A stretch of DNA of 64,000 nucleotides from Chryseobacterium indologenes (GCA_002439165.1 DJTE01000015.1:57757-121756), one strand, 5' to 3'; numbered from the stretch's first letter, positions 27,399 through 36,351 are shown. Notes: generated from the sequence alone by a model not told the origin. A program made the numbers and translations.

Positions 27399-27985
27399 TC
27401 ATCAAAAAACTCCACCCTTGCCTTGAATTCATCTGAAAACTGATCGTCGTACACCCGGCAGCTTATTTTATGAAGGTGTTTCAGCTCAAAAGGTTTCACT
27501 TCATAATTTTTCTTCAGAGACCAGTATTTGGAATGATGGATCTTGTACATGCTTTCCTTTACACTCCAGATAATGGTATAAAACGTATCTGCTTTATCTG
27601 CCGGAATAAATCCCCTTTCATTCTCATAGGTGAATTTATCAATGACCCTTAGTATTTTCGGATTGAATTTTTCAATATCAATACCTATTTTATTTTTGGA
27701 AACAGCAATGGCTGCAAAGGGAAAAGAATGTGTGATAGAAATTTCGGCATCTTTGGGAGATAAAAAGGGTTCCCTTTCTTTGTACAGGATTTTGGAATGA
27801 GGCTTCAGACCTTTCAGAAGTTTGCGGACCATCAGGACTTCCTGAAGCTTTTTGGGGTGGTAATCCTTTACTTTTTCAGCATTTTCCGGCTCCAGAAGTT
27901 CATGAATATTCAGTTCTTCATTCTCATCATATTTCCATACAAGAATGGTGGCATTATCATCTGAAAAATCTCGGTAAAGGGGCAT
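27371..27985 (-). CDS. 4'-phosphopantetheinyl transferase superfamily protein
   Basis: Transfers phosphopantetheine from CoA to a carrier-protein serine. The frame opens at 28075, but the ATG at 27985 (204 aa) fits the promoter TATTTTTG at 28001-28008 (minus strand) with a 15-base leader. Superfamily residues are SITHS with H86, GIDIE at 101-105 (D103, E105) and WSVKESMYK at 140-148 (K143, E144), the Mg/CoA site. The single-domain size with an N-terminal half-domain is closer to the Sfp/EntD type than to AcpS. No biosynthetic cluster is next to it; it may serve fatty-acid, siderophore or flexirubin-type carrier proteins elsewhere. Confidence 0.85.
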   Translation of the reverse strand: MPLYRDFSDDNATILVWKYDENEELNIHELLEPENAEKVKDYHPKKLQEVLMVRKLLKGLKPHSKILYKEREPFLSPKDAEISITHSFPFAAIAVSKNKIGIDIEKFNPKILRVIDKFTYENERGFIPADKADTFYTIIWSVKESMYKIHHSKYWSLKKNYEVKPFELKHLHKISCRVYDDQFSDEFKARVEFFDDYCFTIVEE

Positions 27986-28156
27986 TGCTTTTTTATTCTG
28001 CAAAAATACGAAAAAAGGATGGGAGATGGAGGAAAAAGTGCCATTTGTCCGGACCACCAATGCAGGCTTCATCATAAAATCTGTTCAGAGACAGGTTTTT
28101 TACCAATCTCAGCAGGTATAAACTCCCTGCTTCTCTCTTCCAGCTCCCTTTCTTAT

Positions 28157-28687
28157 TTATTTAGACTGATGGTTTGCATCGTTTCTGTGCTCCCGGATTT
28201 CCAGGTTTTCATCTACAAAATAGGCGCTTCCGAATCCGTTTACATAAGAACCTTTTACCGGCTGCAACCGGATAAGAATAAAATCTCCCATTTCAGAAAT
28301 AACGTCCACTACTTTACCGTGAGCTTCTTTAAGCCCGGCAACAACTTCATTCCATATTTCAGAATCCCTTTCTGTCTGGAAAACGGCTGCTTCAACCGTT
28401 AAACGTTCGCGGGCATAGATCTGTTTCGTTGCCGATTCATCTTCAATAAACATCACTGACGCTGTTCTTCCGTCCGCCAGATTTCTGGTATGTTTTGCCA
28501 TAAAAGACACCAGGATATAAAAGCTGTTACCCACCTGTACAAAAGGAGCATAGCTGGCATTGGGGTTTCCTTCCGCATCTGCCGTAGCTAAAATAACGCT
28601 CTTCGACCTGCCAATCAGCTCTTTTACTTTTGGAGCAACAGGTTTTGCTTTTCTCTGTGCATCGTTCTGTGTATTGTTATGATCCAT
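28157..28687 (-). CDS. Pyridoxamine 5'-phosphate oxidase-like flavin split-barrel protein (HugZ-like)
   Basis: A 176-aa cytoplasmic protein with the split-barrel fold: VKELIGRSKSVILATADAEG at 21-40, NASYAPFV (43-50), NSFYILVSFMAKHTRNL (53-69) and ASVMFIEDE (76-84). The heme-oxygenase-like HugZ and general pyridox_oxidase families share this pattern, and the C-terminal segment KGSYVNGFGSAYFVDE (144-159) resembles HugZ proteins, which bind heme or flavin. The exact reaction is uncertain. It is not in an operon with heme-uptake genes here. It converges on the transferase gene's upstream region and is divergent from ahcY. Confidence 0.75.
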   Translation of the reverse strand: MDHNNTQNDAQRKAKPVAPKVKELIGRSKSVILATADAEGNPNASYAPFVQVGNSFYILVSFMAKHTRNLADGRTASVMFIEDESATKQIYARERLTVEAAVFQTERDSEIWNEVVAGLKEAHGKVVDVISEMGDFILIRLQPVKGSYVNGFGSAYFVDENLEIREHRNDANHQSK

Positions 28688-28806
28688 AATATATTGATTT
28701 ATCAGGTAAAAATAGTTATTTATATTAAGACTAAATAATTTTAAGCCCTGTATAATCTCATAAAATCTGTCGCCGATCTGTGTTTTTATATCTTAATTAT
28801 TAATTG

Positions 28807-28814
28807 TAATTTTG
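28807..28814 (+). promoter_or_regulatory. -7 box of ahcY
   Basis: TAATTTTG is a perfect TAnnTTTG match, 40 bp before the ATG at 28855, giving a leader of about 30-35 nt. I see no riboswitch-like fold in this short leader. Confidence 0.6.
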
Positions 28815-28854
28815 CACTTCGTTATCACTTGAATTTAAAAACTATTCATTACAT

Positions 28855-30168
28855 ATGAGTACTACAACACAATACGTTCCTTATAAAGTTAAGGATATCT
28901 CCCTTGCAGAATGGGGAAGAAAAGAAATTACCCTTGCAGAAGCAGAAATGCCGGGTCTGATGGCTATCCGTGAAGAATACGGACCGTCTCAGCCGCTTAA
29001 AGGCGCAAGAATAGCAGGATGTCTTCACATGACGATCCAGACGGCTGTGCTTATCGAGACACTGGTAGCCTTAGGAGCTGAAGTTACCTGGTCATCATGT
29101 AATATTTTCTCTACTCAGGATCACGCCGCCGCCGCTATCGCTGCTGCCGGAATCCCTGTTTATGCATGGAAAGGTCTGAATGCTGAAGAATTTGACTGGT
29201 GTATTGAGCAGACTTTATTCTTCGGGGAAGACAGAAAGCCACTGAATATGATCCTTGATGACGGTGGAGATTTAACGAATATGGTTTTTGACAAATACCC
29301 TGAATTCACAAAAGATATCAAAGGGCTTTCTGAAGAAACCACCACCGGAGTACACAGGCTGTACGAAAGAATGAAAAACGGAACCCTGGTAATGCCTGCC
29401 ATCAACGTAAACGATTCGGTAACCAAGTCTAAATTCGACAACAAATACGGATGTAAAGAATCTGCAGTAGATGCGGTAAGAAGAGCTACGGACGTAATGC
29501 TTGCCGGAAAAAGAGTGGTAGTTTGCGGATACGGAGATGTAGGTAAAGGTACTGCTGCATCATTCAGAGGAGCCGGTTCTATCGTTACCGTTACGGAAAT
29601 CGACCCGATCTGTGCACTTCAGGCTGCTATGGACGGTTATGAAGTAAAAAGACTGGATACCGTGGTAGATAACGCAGATATCATCATCACAACAACCGGT
29701 AACTTCAATATCGTAAGAGGAGAACACTTCCTTAAAATGAAAGATAAGGCTATCGTTTGTAACATTGGACACTTCGATAACGAAATCGATATGGCCTGGT
29801 TAAACAAAAACTACGGTCACACCAAATCTGAAGTGAAACCTCAGGTAGACATCTACAATGTAGAAGGAAAAGAGATCATCATCCTTGCAGAAGGAAGACT
29901 GGTAAACTTAGGATGTGCAACAGGGCACCCGAGCTTCGTAATGTCCAACTCTTTCTCTAACCAGACTCTGGCTCAGATCGAATTATGGAACAACTCTGCT
30001 GCTTACGGAAACGAAGTATACATGCTTCCTAAGCACCTGGATGAGAAAGTAGCGGCTTTACACCTTAAAAAATTAAGCGTAGAGCTTGAAACCCTTTCTC
30101 CTGAACAGGCAGAATACATCGGAGTAGACGTAAAAGGACCTTTCAAACCGGAATATTACAGATATTAA
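28855..30168 (+). CDS. ahcY: Adenosylhomocysteinase
   Basis: Hydrolyses S-adenosylhomocysteine to adenosine and homocysteine, clearing the product of methylation. The 437-aa protein is the usual length and has the conserved text KVKDISLAEWGRKEI, GCLHMTIQTAVLIETL, SSCNIFSTQDHAAAAIA, the NAD-binding GYGDVGKG at 225-232, DNADIIITTTGN, CNIGHFDNEID and the C-terminal GPFKPEYYRY that reaches into the neighbouring subunit. Codon use is strongly biased toward the host optimum, consistent with high expression. It is a single-gene unit with its own promoter and a strong terminator. Confidence 0.97.
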   Translation: MSTTTQYVPYKVKDISLAEWGRKEITLAEAEMPGLMAIREEYGPSQPLKGARIAGCLHMTIQTAVLIETLVALGAEVTWSSCNIFSTQDHAAAAIAAAGIPVYAWKGLNAEEFDWCIEQTLFFGEDRKPLNMILDDGGDLTNMVFDKYPEFTKDIKGLSEETTTGVHRLYERMKNGTLVMPAINVNDSVTKSKFDNKYGCKESAVDAVRRATDVMLAGKRVVVCGYGDVGKGTAASFRGAGSIVTVTEIDPICALQAAMDGYEVKRLDTVVDNADIIITTTGNFNIVRGEHFLKMKDKAIVCNIGHFDNEIDMAWLNKNYGHTKSEVKPQVDIYNVEGKEIIILAEGRLVNLGCATGHPSFVMSNSFSNQTLAQIELWNNSAAYGNEVYMLPKHLDEKVAALHLKKLSVELETLSPEQAEYIGVDVKGPFKPEYYRY

Positions 30169-30190
30169 GATCCTGCAAAATATGATATTA

Positions 30191-30222
30191 TCCCACTATT
30201 CAGAAATAGTGGGATTTTTTAT
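30191..30222 (+). terminator. ahcY terminator
   Basis: TCCCACTATT pairs with AATAGTGGGA around the loop CAGA, followed by TTTTTT. Confidence 0.9.
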
Positions 30223-30244
30223 GGCCGGCAGCCGTGGCATTTGC

Positions 30245-30252
30245 TATTTTTG
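30245..30252 (+). promoter_or_regulatory. -7 box of the 30.3-kb lipoprotein gene
   Basis: TATTTTTG, 15 bases before the ATG at 30268. It supports that ATG rather than the upstream TTG at 30241, which would lie inside the promoter. Confidence 0.55.
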
Positions 30253-30267
30253 CCCCTAAAAAATAAT

Positions 30268-31059
30268 ATGAAGAACTTCTTATTCCTGGGATTGATGGGC
30301 TCTGCGGCACTTTTCAGCAGCTGCAGCAGTGAAGACACCAATACACCTGAGCAAAAATTACTGTTGCATAAAATAACCACCGTTTATTACGACAATCCTA
30401 CTCAGCCTGAAACTGTGGTACAGACCCTTGAATATAACAACCAGGGAGAACTCATCAAAACACATTCCGGAGAAAGAGCCACCACTTTCGAATACAACAA
30501 CGGCAAACCGGTAAAAGCCAATTATTACAATGCCGCTCAGGAACTGGAATACTATACCGTCTTCAGCTATACCGGAGATCTTCTGACCGGTATCAAAGCC
30601 GTTTATACAAATCCTAATCTAAACAGAACATCAAAATACACCTATAATTCCAAAGGCCAGCTTACCTCTTCTACCCTTTGCCAGACAGAAGACTGCTCTC
30701 ACCCGGATACTGTTTCCTATACCTATAATGGCGACAATATTTCGACGGAAACTTCCGTAATCGGAGGAACAATAAGTTACAGCTACAAAAGCGATTTTTC
30801 CTATGACGACAGACCCAATCCGTACACCCATATCAACAGGTACCTGAAGATCATGATGGAAAGGGCCTATACTTTAAGTAAAAACAACTATACAACAGAC
30901 AGGGTAAGCTTTAAAAACAGTGACGGCAGCTGGAACCAAAGCCAGACCACCACTTACAGCATACAGTACAACAATGCGGGATTTCCCGTTCAGGTTACCG
31001 GGAAAGAAGCCAACGGAAGTCCCTCCGTTCAGTACAGCTATGAATATATAGTACAATAA
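30268..31059 (+). CDS. Secreted lipoprotein with YD-like strand repeats
   Basis: A 263-aa lipoprotein. The signal MKNFLFLGLMGSAALFSSC places the lipid Cys at 19, followed by the Ser/Asp-rich SSEDTNTPEQ. The mature part is a run of beta-hairpin units of the type 'YxxxGxLxxxxxYxYNxxGxL' (YNNQGELI, FEYNNGKPVK, YTYNSKGQLTS, YTYNGDNIST, IQYNNAGFPVQ), similar to the repeat lipoproteins common in Bacteroidetes (DUF4595-like). No catalytic motif is visible. It is probably surface or periplasm exposed. It is monocistronic between terminators. Confidence 0.75.
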   Translation: MKNFLFLGLMGSAALFSSCSSEDTNTPEQKLLLHKITTVYYDNPTQPETVVQTLEYNNQGELIKTHSGERATTFEYNNGKPVKANYYNAAQELEYYTVFSYTGDLLTGIKAVYTNPNLNRTSKYTYNSKGQLTSSTLCQTEDCSHPDTVSYTYNGDNISTETSVIGGTISYSYKSDFSYDDRPNPYTHINRYLKIMMERAYTLSKNNYTTDRVSFKNSDGSWNQSQTTTYSIQYNNAGFPVQVTGKEANGSPSVQYSYEYIVQ

Positions 31060-31071
31060 TATCTGATCAGG

Positions 31072-31098
31072 CTCTCCGGTTTCCGGGGAGTTTTTTTT
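31072..31098 (+). terminator. Intrinsic terminator
   Basis: CTCTCCGG / CCGGGGAG stem with a TTT loop (one G-T pair) and eight T after the stem, 12 bases past the lipoprotein stop. Confidence 0.85.
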
Positions 31099-31107
31099 CA
31101 GAAGCTG

Positions 31108-31212
31108 TTCCTGCTATCCGCTCATACTCCTCGCGCCACGGCTTCCCGCACCATTCCCGCCGGTGTTCCGGTTCCTGCTGTGGGGTAACCGCTGCTATCA
31201 GGGCTAGGGAAA
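31108..31212. repeat. GC-rich intergenic element
   Basis: The block from TTCCTGCTATCCGC to GCTATCAGGGCTAGGG is much richer in G+C than its surroundings, has short self-complementary parts (CCGGTGTTCCGG, GGTTcc...GGTAACC) and no reading frame. Its ends resemble a dispersed palindromic element I recall from flavobacterial genomes; I cannot confirm copy number here. The rest of the gap (31213-31404) shows nothing else clear. Confidence 0.45.
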
Positions 31213-31404
31213 CAGCCGGAATTTAAATATTTGCTCTTCTGTCAGAAAGAAATTCCCCGGTTTTAGTCAAAAATTTTCTTTTCGCAGAAATAAAAAGCTT
31301 TTTTCCCGTTTCGGCATTTTATCCGTATTTCTCCTATATTTCTCCCTGTTATAGCAAGGTTCATAAAAAAATGAATATATTTAACCCATCAAAAACATAT
31401 TACT

Positions 31405-31797
31405 ATGAAAAAACAAAGAGTATCGAATGCATTCGTCGCGGCATCGTGGGTGGCATTGGGAGCAGGAATGATCGGCTTTATCGTAGGTCTTGCACGGGCA
31501 GAAATGCAGCTGAATGAGAAAGGATATTACTTTACCATCCTGCTATACGGCCTGTTTGCCGTTGTTTCTCTTCAGAAAGCTGTCCGGGACAGACTGGAAA
31601 ATATTCCGGTAACGGATATCTATTACGGAATCTGCTGGTTTGCTACCCTGTCCTCCATCGTATTACTGGCTATCGGACTCTGGAATGCAACCATACTTCC
31701 CAGCGAAAAAGGTTTTTATGCATTTGCATTTCTCCTTGCCCTTTTTGGCGCTATTGCCGTCCAGAAAAATACAAGAGACAATATGCTTCAGGAATAA
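31405..31797 (+). CDS. YiaA/YiaB-type small inner-membrane protein
   Basis: A 130-aa protein with four hydrophobic helices arranged as two similar pairs: about 10-29 and 42-58, then about 74-94 and 104-118. Each pair ends in a QK..RD turn (VSLQKAVRDRLE, IAVQKNTRDNML), the internal duplication of the yiaA/B two-helix domain. The function of this family is not established. It is a single gene, with a terminator seven bases after the stop and a 345-bp upstream gap containing a GC-rich element. Confidence 0.8.
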   Translation: MKKQRVSNAFVAASWVALGAGMIGFIVGLARAEMQLNEKGYYFTILLYGLFAVVSLQKAVRDRLENIPVTDIYYGICWFATLSSIVLLAIGLWNATILPSEKGFYAFAFLLALFGAIAVQKNTRDNMLQE

Positions 31798-31804
31798 TAC
31801 AGCA

Positions 31805-31835
31805 ACTCTTCAGACCTCTGGGGAGTTTTTTTATA
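31805..31835 (+). terminator. Intrinsic terminator after the YiaA-like gene
   Basis: AACTC ... GAGTT with an inner CAGA/TCTG pairing, followed by seven T. Confidence 0.8.
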
Positions 31836-31938
31836 CAGTTATGCCAATTCTCTAAAAACACCGTAATATCTTCATTTGCAATTAAAAAAAAATAACATTT
31901 AATTCATTTTCACTATTTTTATCTCACAAAACCATGAT

Positions 31939-33603
31939 ATGCACAAAAAACTAATACCATTTATCTTTTTCATCCTGCTGTTTCAGGCAGTCAAAGCTCA
32001 AAACGAATTCATTACAGTCTGGAATCCCAGTCTTCCGTCTAACAGCCCCGGAAGTCCCGACAGTTCCGGGAATACCCGGATCTGGTTCCCCGGAACAGGC
32101 ACAGACTATACCATCTATTGGGAAGAAATAGGCTACCCTTCCCATAATGCAACTTTAACGGATGTAACGTCCGAATATCGTGTTCTGATCGATTTCGGAA
32201 CTCCCTTAAACCCTGATCCCGCCCAGGCTACCTACCGCGTAAAAATAAGCAACGGAAACGGAAGTTTCAGCAGGATAGGATTTATAGCTCCTGATTCTTC
32301 AGGCGTTAACAGCCTTGCCGGGGATAATCAGAAAATCCTGAGAATTGAACAATGGGGAAATATCAGCTGGTCCTCCATGAAAAATGCATTTTCAGAATGC
32401 AGGGCTTTAAATGTAACCGCTACGGATATTCCGGACTTTTCCAATGTAACCGACATGTCTTTTATGTTTTTAAACTGCTCCGGCCTGATTGGAAATCCCA
32501 CGATGAATAGCTGGAATACTTCCCGTGTAACGAGCTTAACAGGGACTTTTTCAGGCTGTTATCTCTTCAACCAGCCTATCGGGGATTGGGATACGTCCAA
32601 TGTTACCTCAATGGGAATCATGTTTCTCATGGCAATGAATTTCAATCAGCCTATCGGGAACTGGAACACTTCTAAAGTTGTGGAAACCAATGCTATGTTT
32701 CAAAATGCCCAGGCCTTCAATCAGCCTATCGGGAACTGGGATATGTCCGGCAATCTCGATGCCGAACTTATGTTTGGGAATGCTGTAAAATTTAACCAGC
32801 CGATAGGAAACTGGGATACTTCAAAAATGATTGAAATGAATTTTATGTTTCTTAATGCCAAAGCTTTCAATCAGGATCTGAGCAGCTGGGACACAGGCAA
32901 TGTAAAAATGATATACGGCATGTTTTATTCCGCAGAAAATTTCAACAGTAATATTTCGGAGTGGGATGTATCCAAAGTAGTGTATATGCAGAATATGTTC
33001 AGTAATGCTAAAAAATTCAATCAGAATATTGGCAAATGGGATGTAAAGTTGGTAAAAGATATAAGCGGTATGTTTGACAATGCCACAGACTTTAACCAGA
33101 ACTTAGGAAAATGGGAACTCAATTCTCTGGTGTTTGCCGGCAATATGCTGAGAAATTCAGGGCTGAACTGCCAGAATTATGATGCCACACTCTCCGGCTG
33201 GGCTCAGAACCCTTTAATTGCAGGTAATATTGATATATCATCAGCTGCTCCCCTCGTATACTCCGGCTCAGGGGCAGTAAGTGCAAGAAACTTATTAATT
33301 ACCAATAAAAACTGGACTATTACCGGGGACACCTACGATGGAGAATGCTCGCCAAGACTCGGAGTTTCCGATGTAACAATCAGTCAGGAAGCAGGGATTT
33401 ATCCAAATCCTGCCAGAGATATTATATACATTAAAAATTCGGATGCAAAAAGCTATACAATTTCCGATATGTCCGGCAGAACCCTGTTAAAAGGAGCATT
33501 ATCAGACGGGCAGATCAACATTCAGACCCTGGTTCCGGGAAGTTATATGGTACAGCTCCAGTCCAAAGATAAGGTGCAGAACCTGAAATTCATCAAAAAA
33601 TAA
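31939..33603 (+). CDS. BspA-like (DUF285) repeat surface protein with T9SS sorting domain
   Basis: A 554-aa exported protein. The signal peptide is residues 1-20 (ending VKAQ). After a beta-sandwich-like region come about nine tandem repeats of some 24-34 residues built around FNQPIGNWDTSKV...MF (about 160-430), the DUF285/BspA leucine-rich-repeat variant found in surface adhesins of mycoplasmas, Treponema and Bacteroidetes. A C-terminal block of about 75 residues (GIYPNPARDIIYIKN ... GSYMVQLQSKD ... LKFIKK) is a T9SS type-A sorting signal, so PorU/PorV should export and process it. It is probably an adhesin or binding protein; the ligand is unknown. Confidence 0.9.
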   Translation: MHKKLIPFIFFILLFQAVKAQNEFITVWNPSLPSNSPGSPDSSGNTRIWFPGTGTDYTIYWEEIGYPSHNATLTDVTSEYRVLIDFGTPLNPDPAQATYRVKISNGNGSFSRIGFIAPDSSGVNSLAGDNQKILRIEQWGNISWSSMKNAFSECRALNVTATDIPDFSNVTDMSFMFLNCSGLIGNPTMNSWNTSRVTSLTGTFSGCYLFNQPIGDWDTSNVTSMGIMFLMAMNFNQPIGNWNTSKVVETNAMFQNAQAFNQPIGNWDMSGNLDAELMFGNAVKFNQPIGNWDTSKMIEMNFMFLNAKAFNQDLSSWDTGNVKMIYGMFYSAENFNSNISEWDVSKVVYMQNMFSNAKKFNQNIGKWDVKLVKDISGMFDNATDFNQNLGKWELNSLVFAGNMLRNSGLNCQNYDATLSGWAQNPLIAGNIDISSAAPLVYSGSGAVSARNLLITNKNWTITGDTYDGECSPRLGVSDVTISQEAGIYPNPARDIIYIKNSDAKSYTISDMSGRTLLKGALSDGQINIQTLVPGSYMVQLQSKDKVQNLKFIKK

Positions 33604-33609
33604 ATCAGA

Positions 33610-33645
33610 AAACCCCTGCCTTCATAGAGACTGCAGGGGTTTTGC
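33610..33645 (+). terminator. Terminator of the BspA-like gene
   Basis: AACCCCTGC pairs with GCAGGGGTT, followed by TTTGCTTTTA. Confidence 0.85.
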
Positions 33646-33711
33646 TTTTATAAGGATTTCAAAATAAACCGGTACCCCATGATACTCCGGAAAGTACAGA
33701 TATACCGTTAC

Positions 33712-33750
33712 AAAAAAACCGCCTTATCAGAAATAAAGCGGTTTTTGTAT
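33712..33750 (-). terminator. purE terminator
   Basis: AAACCGC / GCGGTTT with an inner CTTAT/ATAAAG pairing; read on the minus strand it is followed by a T-run and lies just after the purE stop. Confidence 0.75.
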
Positions 33751-33759
33751 AATGAAGGG

Positions 33760-34269
33760 TTACAGATCGTAATGGTTGGGATGTTTCGCCTTAATATCAT
33801 CTACTGTTCCCAATACTTTATCTTTCAGGGAATCCTGGTATTTCTGAAGATTCTCAGCTACTCCGGTATCGGCGCTTCCTAATATTTTGGCCGCTAAAAT
33901 TCCGGCATTCAGGGCACCGTTTAACGCAACCGTTGCTACGGGAATTCCACCCGGCATCTGAAGAATAGACAATACGGAATCCCATCCGTCTATGGAATTG
34001 CTTGACAGGATAGGAACCCCGATCACAGGAAGTGTTGTACAGCTGGCGACCATTCCCGGAAGATGGGCAGCTCCGCCTGCTCCTGCAATAATTACTTTCA
34101 GACCTCTTTCTTTTGCCTTCTGCGCATAATCGAACATTCTTTCCGGTGTTCTGTGGGCAGAAACCACCGTCAGTTCATAGGGAATATCCAGACTTTTTAA
34201 AAAATTTGCGGCCTGTTCCATGATTGGCAGATCGCTCTGGCTGCCCATAATAATTCCTACCATTTTCAA
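33760..34269 (-). CDS. purE: 5-(carboxyamino)imidazole ribonucleotide mutase
   Basis: Class I PurE moves the carboxylate of N5-CAIR to give CAIR in purine synthesis, working after PurK. The 169-aa protein has MGSQSDLPIM (8-17, S10 and D13), SAHRTPERM (37-45) with the catalytic H39, AGAGGAAHLPGM and GIPVATVALNGALNAGILAAKIL. Length is normal for class I. A -7 box TATCTTTG lies on the minus strand at 34285-34292. purK is 7.6 kb away rather than adjacent, though the pair must act together. Confidence 0.95.
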   Translation of the reverse strand: MKMVGIIMGSQSDLPIMEQAANFLKSLDIPYELTVVSAHRTPERMFDYAQKAKERGLKVIIAGAGGAAHLPGMVASCTTLPVIGVPILSSNSIDGWDSVLSILQMPGGIPVATVALNGALNAGILAAKILGSADTGVAENLQKYQDSLKDKVLGTVDDIKAKHPNHYDL

Positions 34270-34507
34270 TTTTTATTAGATGGCCAAAGATAAAGAATTT
34301 TAACCTCCTGTTAAAATTTTAGATGGAAGGTGGAAACCTGAAGATGAAAGTAAAGACATCATTTTGCTGCTCTTTATATTTATATATTAATCCCCGCACC
34401 TCATCATCTTTCATTCACTTCTCATCTGTATCACCGGAAATTATCCCAACTGTACCCGTTCTGTTTATTTTAAAACCGATAAATTTGCCTGTTATATCCT
34501 GTTTATC

Positions 34508-35430
34508 TTGAAAGATTACAAACTCATTTTTGCTGTTCTTACCGTTGCTATTGTATGGGGAACTACATTTTTGGCGATCCGTGTAGCGGTAGAAACAATT
34601 CCTGCCTGGTTTGTAGCGGGAATCCGGCAGTTTCTTGCTGCTGTTATAATGCTCTTTGTTCTTCTTTCAAAAAAAGAGTTCAAATGGATAGGATGGAAAA
34701 GCCTGGGCTATCAGGTTGTTTTTTCCCTGTTAATGCTGGTTGTTGCCAACGGGATGACCACCGTAGCGGAAGAAACCGTTTCCAGCAGTCTGGCATCACT
34801 TATCAGTGCATGCTCTCCTATCCTGGTTTTCTGGGAAGTGTAGCCGTAGGCCTGCAAAAATTCAGTCTGCGGGCTTTTGCCGGAGTACTGATGTGTTTCA
34901 GCGGAATCCTTTTCATCTTCTGGGACGGTATACAGGATCTTGCCAACCCCGGTTACAGAATGGGAATGATCTTTCTTTTCTGTGCTATTTCAGGATGGGC
35001 ATCAGGTACCATATTTACAAAAAAACTCAATATTCAGAGCGGAAATATCACCCTGAATCTTTTCTATCAGTTTCTGTTTGCCGGAATTGTTCAGATTGGG
35101 TTCGCTTTTATTTTTTCAGAAAACTATAACTTCGGGAACTGGACCTTAAAAAGTATTTCTGCGATGCTCTACCTTGCTGTTTTCGGCTCCGTAGCTGCTT
35201 TTTTTGCATTTCATTATGCGCTCACCAAGATTTCTCCGGTACAGGTTTCCATCCTGGCTTATATCAACACCATTATTGCTATATTTCTCGGCTGGCTGAT
35301 TATGGATGAACAGATCTCGTTTAAATTTATCATCGCTGCTGCCCTGATCATCTGCGGGGTTTTTATCATCAATTACAAACCCGGAATGTTCAGAAAAGCA
35401 AAAACAGAATCCCTGAAAGCCAACACCTGA
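34508..35430 (+). pseudogene. EamA-family (DMT) transporter, frameshifted
   Basis: Two overlapping frames encode one normal ten-helix drug/metabolite transporter of about 305 aa. Frame 1 begins at a TTG (34508, MKDYKLIF), covers helices 1-3 and part of 4 (TVAIVWGTTFLAIRV, LISACSPILVF) and stops at 34841-34843. The remainder (GSVAVGLQKFSLRAFAGVL ... ALTKISPVQVSILAYINTIIAIFLGW) continues in another frame to 35430. A run of four T at 34827-34830 would need five to restore the frame. Either the gene is a recent pseudogene or the base is a sequencing error in a homopolymer. No ATG is present near the start, so the TTG may be real. Confidence 0.8.
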
Positions 35431-35778
35431 AATCTGTCCCCCTGTATTTTAACTGCAATAATTTTTATACTTTAGATTTAAATTCAAAAATCTGCTCAAT
35501 CAGCGTAATCTGCGGGAAAAACATCAATAAAAATCCTTGAAATTTGCGGGGTCAGTCGGAAATACTTTCAGTAAAACGCGACAAAATCAAAAAAAAATTC
35601 CCCCAATACTTATCTGTAATTCTTACCGATATGGCAGCCGGAAATATGATCTCTTCCATTATTCCACTAACGGCGGGCAACTGAATGAAAATCCTGCAGA
35701 ATTATTTTACCTCCTGTGGAAAGCAATATTTTCCTGTTTTTATATTTTTTCTTATCTTGTATACCCCAATCCACATAT
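35431..35778. other. Intergenic region without a convincing gene
   Basis: It contains a short dispersed-repeat fragment (CTCAATCAGCGTAATCTGCGGG near 35495-35517, also seen near 56600 in a related form). An open frame from 35537 has no recognisable protein character. The promoter of the following lipoprotein gene is not obvious. Confidence 0.45.
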
Positions 35779-36351
35779 ATGCTTAAAAACACATTTTTTT
35801 TACTCGCCGCTGTTTGCTTTCTTCTGGTAAGCTGTGATTACAAGGAAAAGGAAAAAAACCTTACGGAAAGAGAAAAACAACTGCTTGAAAAAGAAAAATT
35901 ATTCGCACAGAAAGAATCTGAATACCAGGCGCTCCTGAAAATGAAGGACAGTATTTTTTCCAAAAAAGATTCCACGGAGATAAAAGCGGTTGTATGGCCG
36001 GAAGAAATATCAGGACCATGGAACGGAAAAGTAATCTGTACAGAATCCAATTGCAGCGATTATGTAGTGGGTGACCAGCGTACAGACCTCTGGGAATTCG
36101 ATAACGACCCCACTCAGCCTGTGACCAAGATTATTAATAATAATAACCTTGTGAGACTGTATTCCGGGAAATTTGAAAACAACGAGATCAGACTTTCTTT
36201 CAAAACCGATTCTACGGCCAAAAAATATGTGGAAATGAACGTTATTCTCAATGATATTTCCGATAACAAGATCAAAGGAACACGAACCGTTACTTCCGAC
36301 AACGGCTGTACCGCCAAGTTTTCCGTAGAGCTCGTACGTTCCACCAAATAA
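35779..36351 (+). CDS. Lipoprotein with coiled-coil N-terminus
   Basis: The ATG at 35779 starts a lipoprotein signal (MLKNTFFLLAAVCFLLVSC, Cys 19) and gives a 190-aa product; the upstream frame from 35716 would bury that signal. After the Cys comes a highly charged helix of about 40 residues (KEKEKNLTEREKQLLEKEKLFAQKESEYQ), probably a coiled coil. A small beta-rich domain (about 70-190) has a GPWNGKVICTES motif and two further Cys (TSDNGCTA). I do not recognise the domain. The cation antiporter gene starts eight bases after its stop, suggesting co-transcription. Confidence 0.7.
   Translation: MLKNTFFLLAAVCFLLVSCDYKEKEKNLTEREKQLLEKEKLFAQKESEYQALLKMKDSIFSKKDSTEIKAVVWPEEISGPWNGKVICTESNCSDYVVGDQRTDLWEFDNDPTQPVTKIINNNNLVRLYSGKFENNEIRLSFKTDSTAKKYVEMNVILNDISDNKIKGTRTVTSDNGCTAKFSVELVRSTK

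Noticed and set aside
28741..28854. SAH/SAM riboswitch upstream of ahcY
   Set aside because: The leader after the -7 box is only about 30-35 nt, too short for a known riboswitch of this type.
33679..33882. 67-codon open frame on the plus strand over the purE terminator and end
   Set aside because: Antisense to purE and through a terminator hairpin; a shadow.
35537..35830. 97-codon frame before the coiled-coil lipoprotein
   Set aside because: No signal, no motif, and it overlaps the lipoprotein signal region in another frame.
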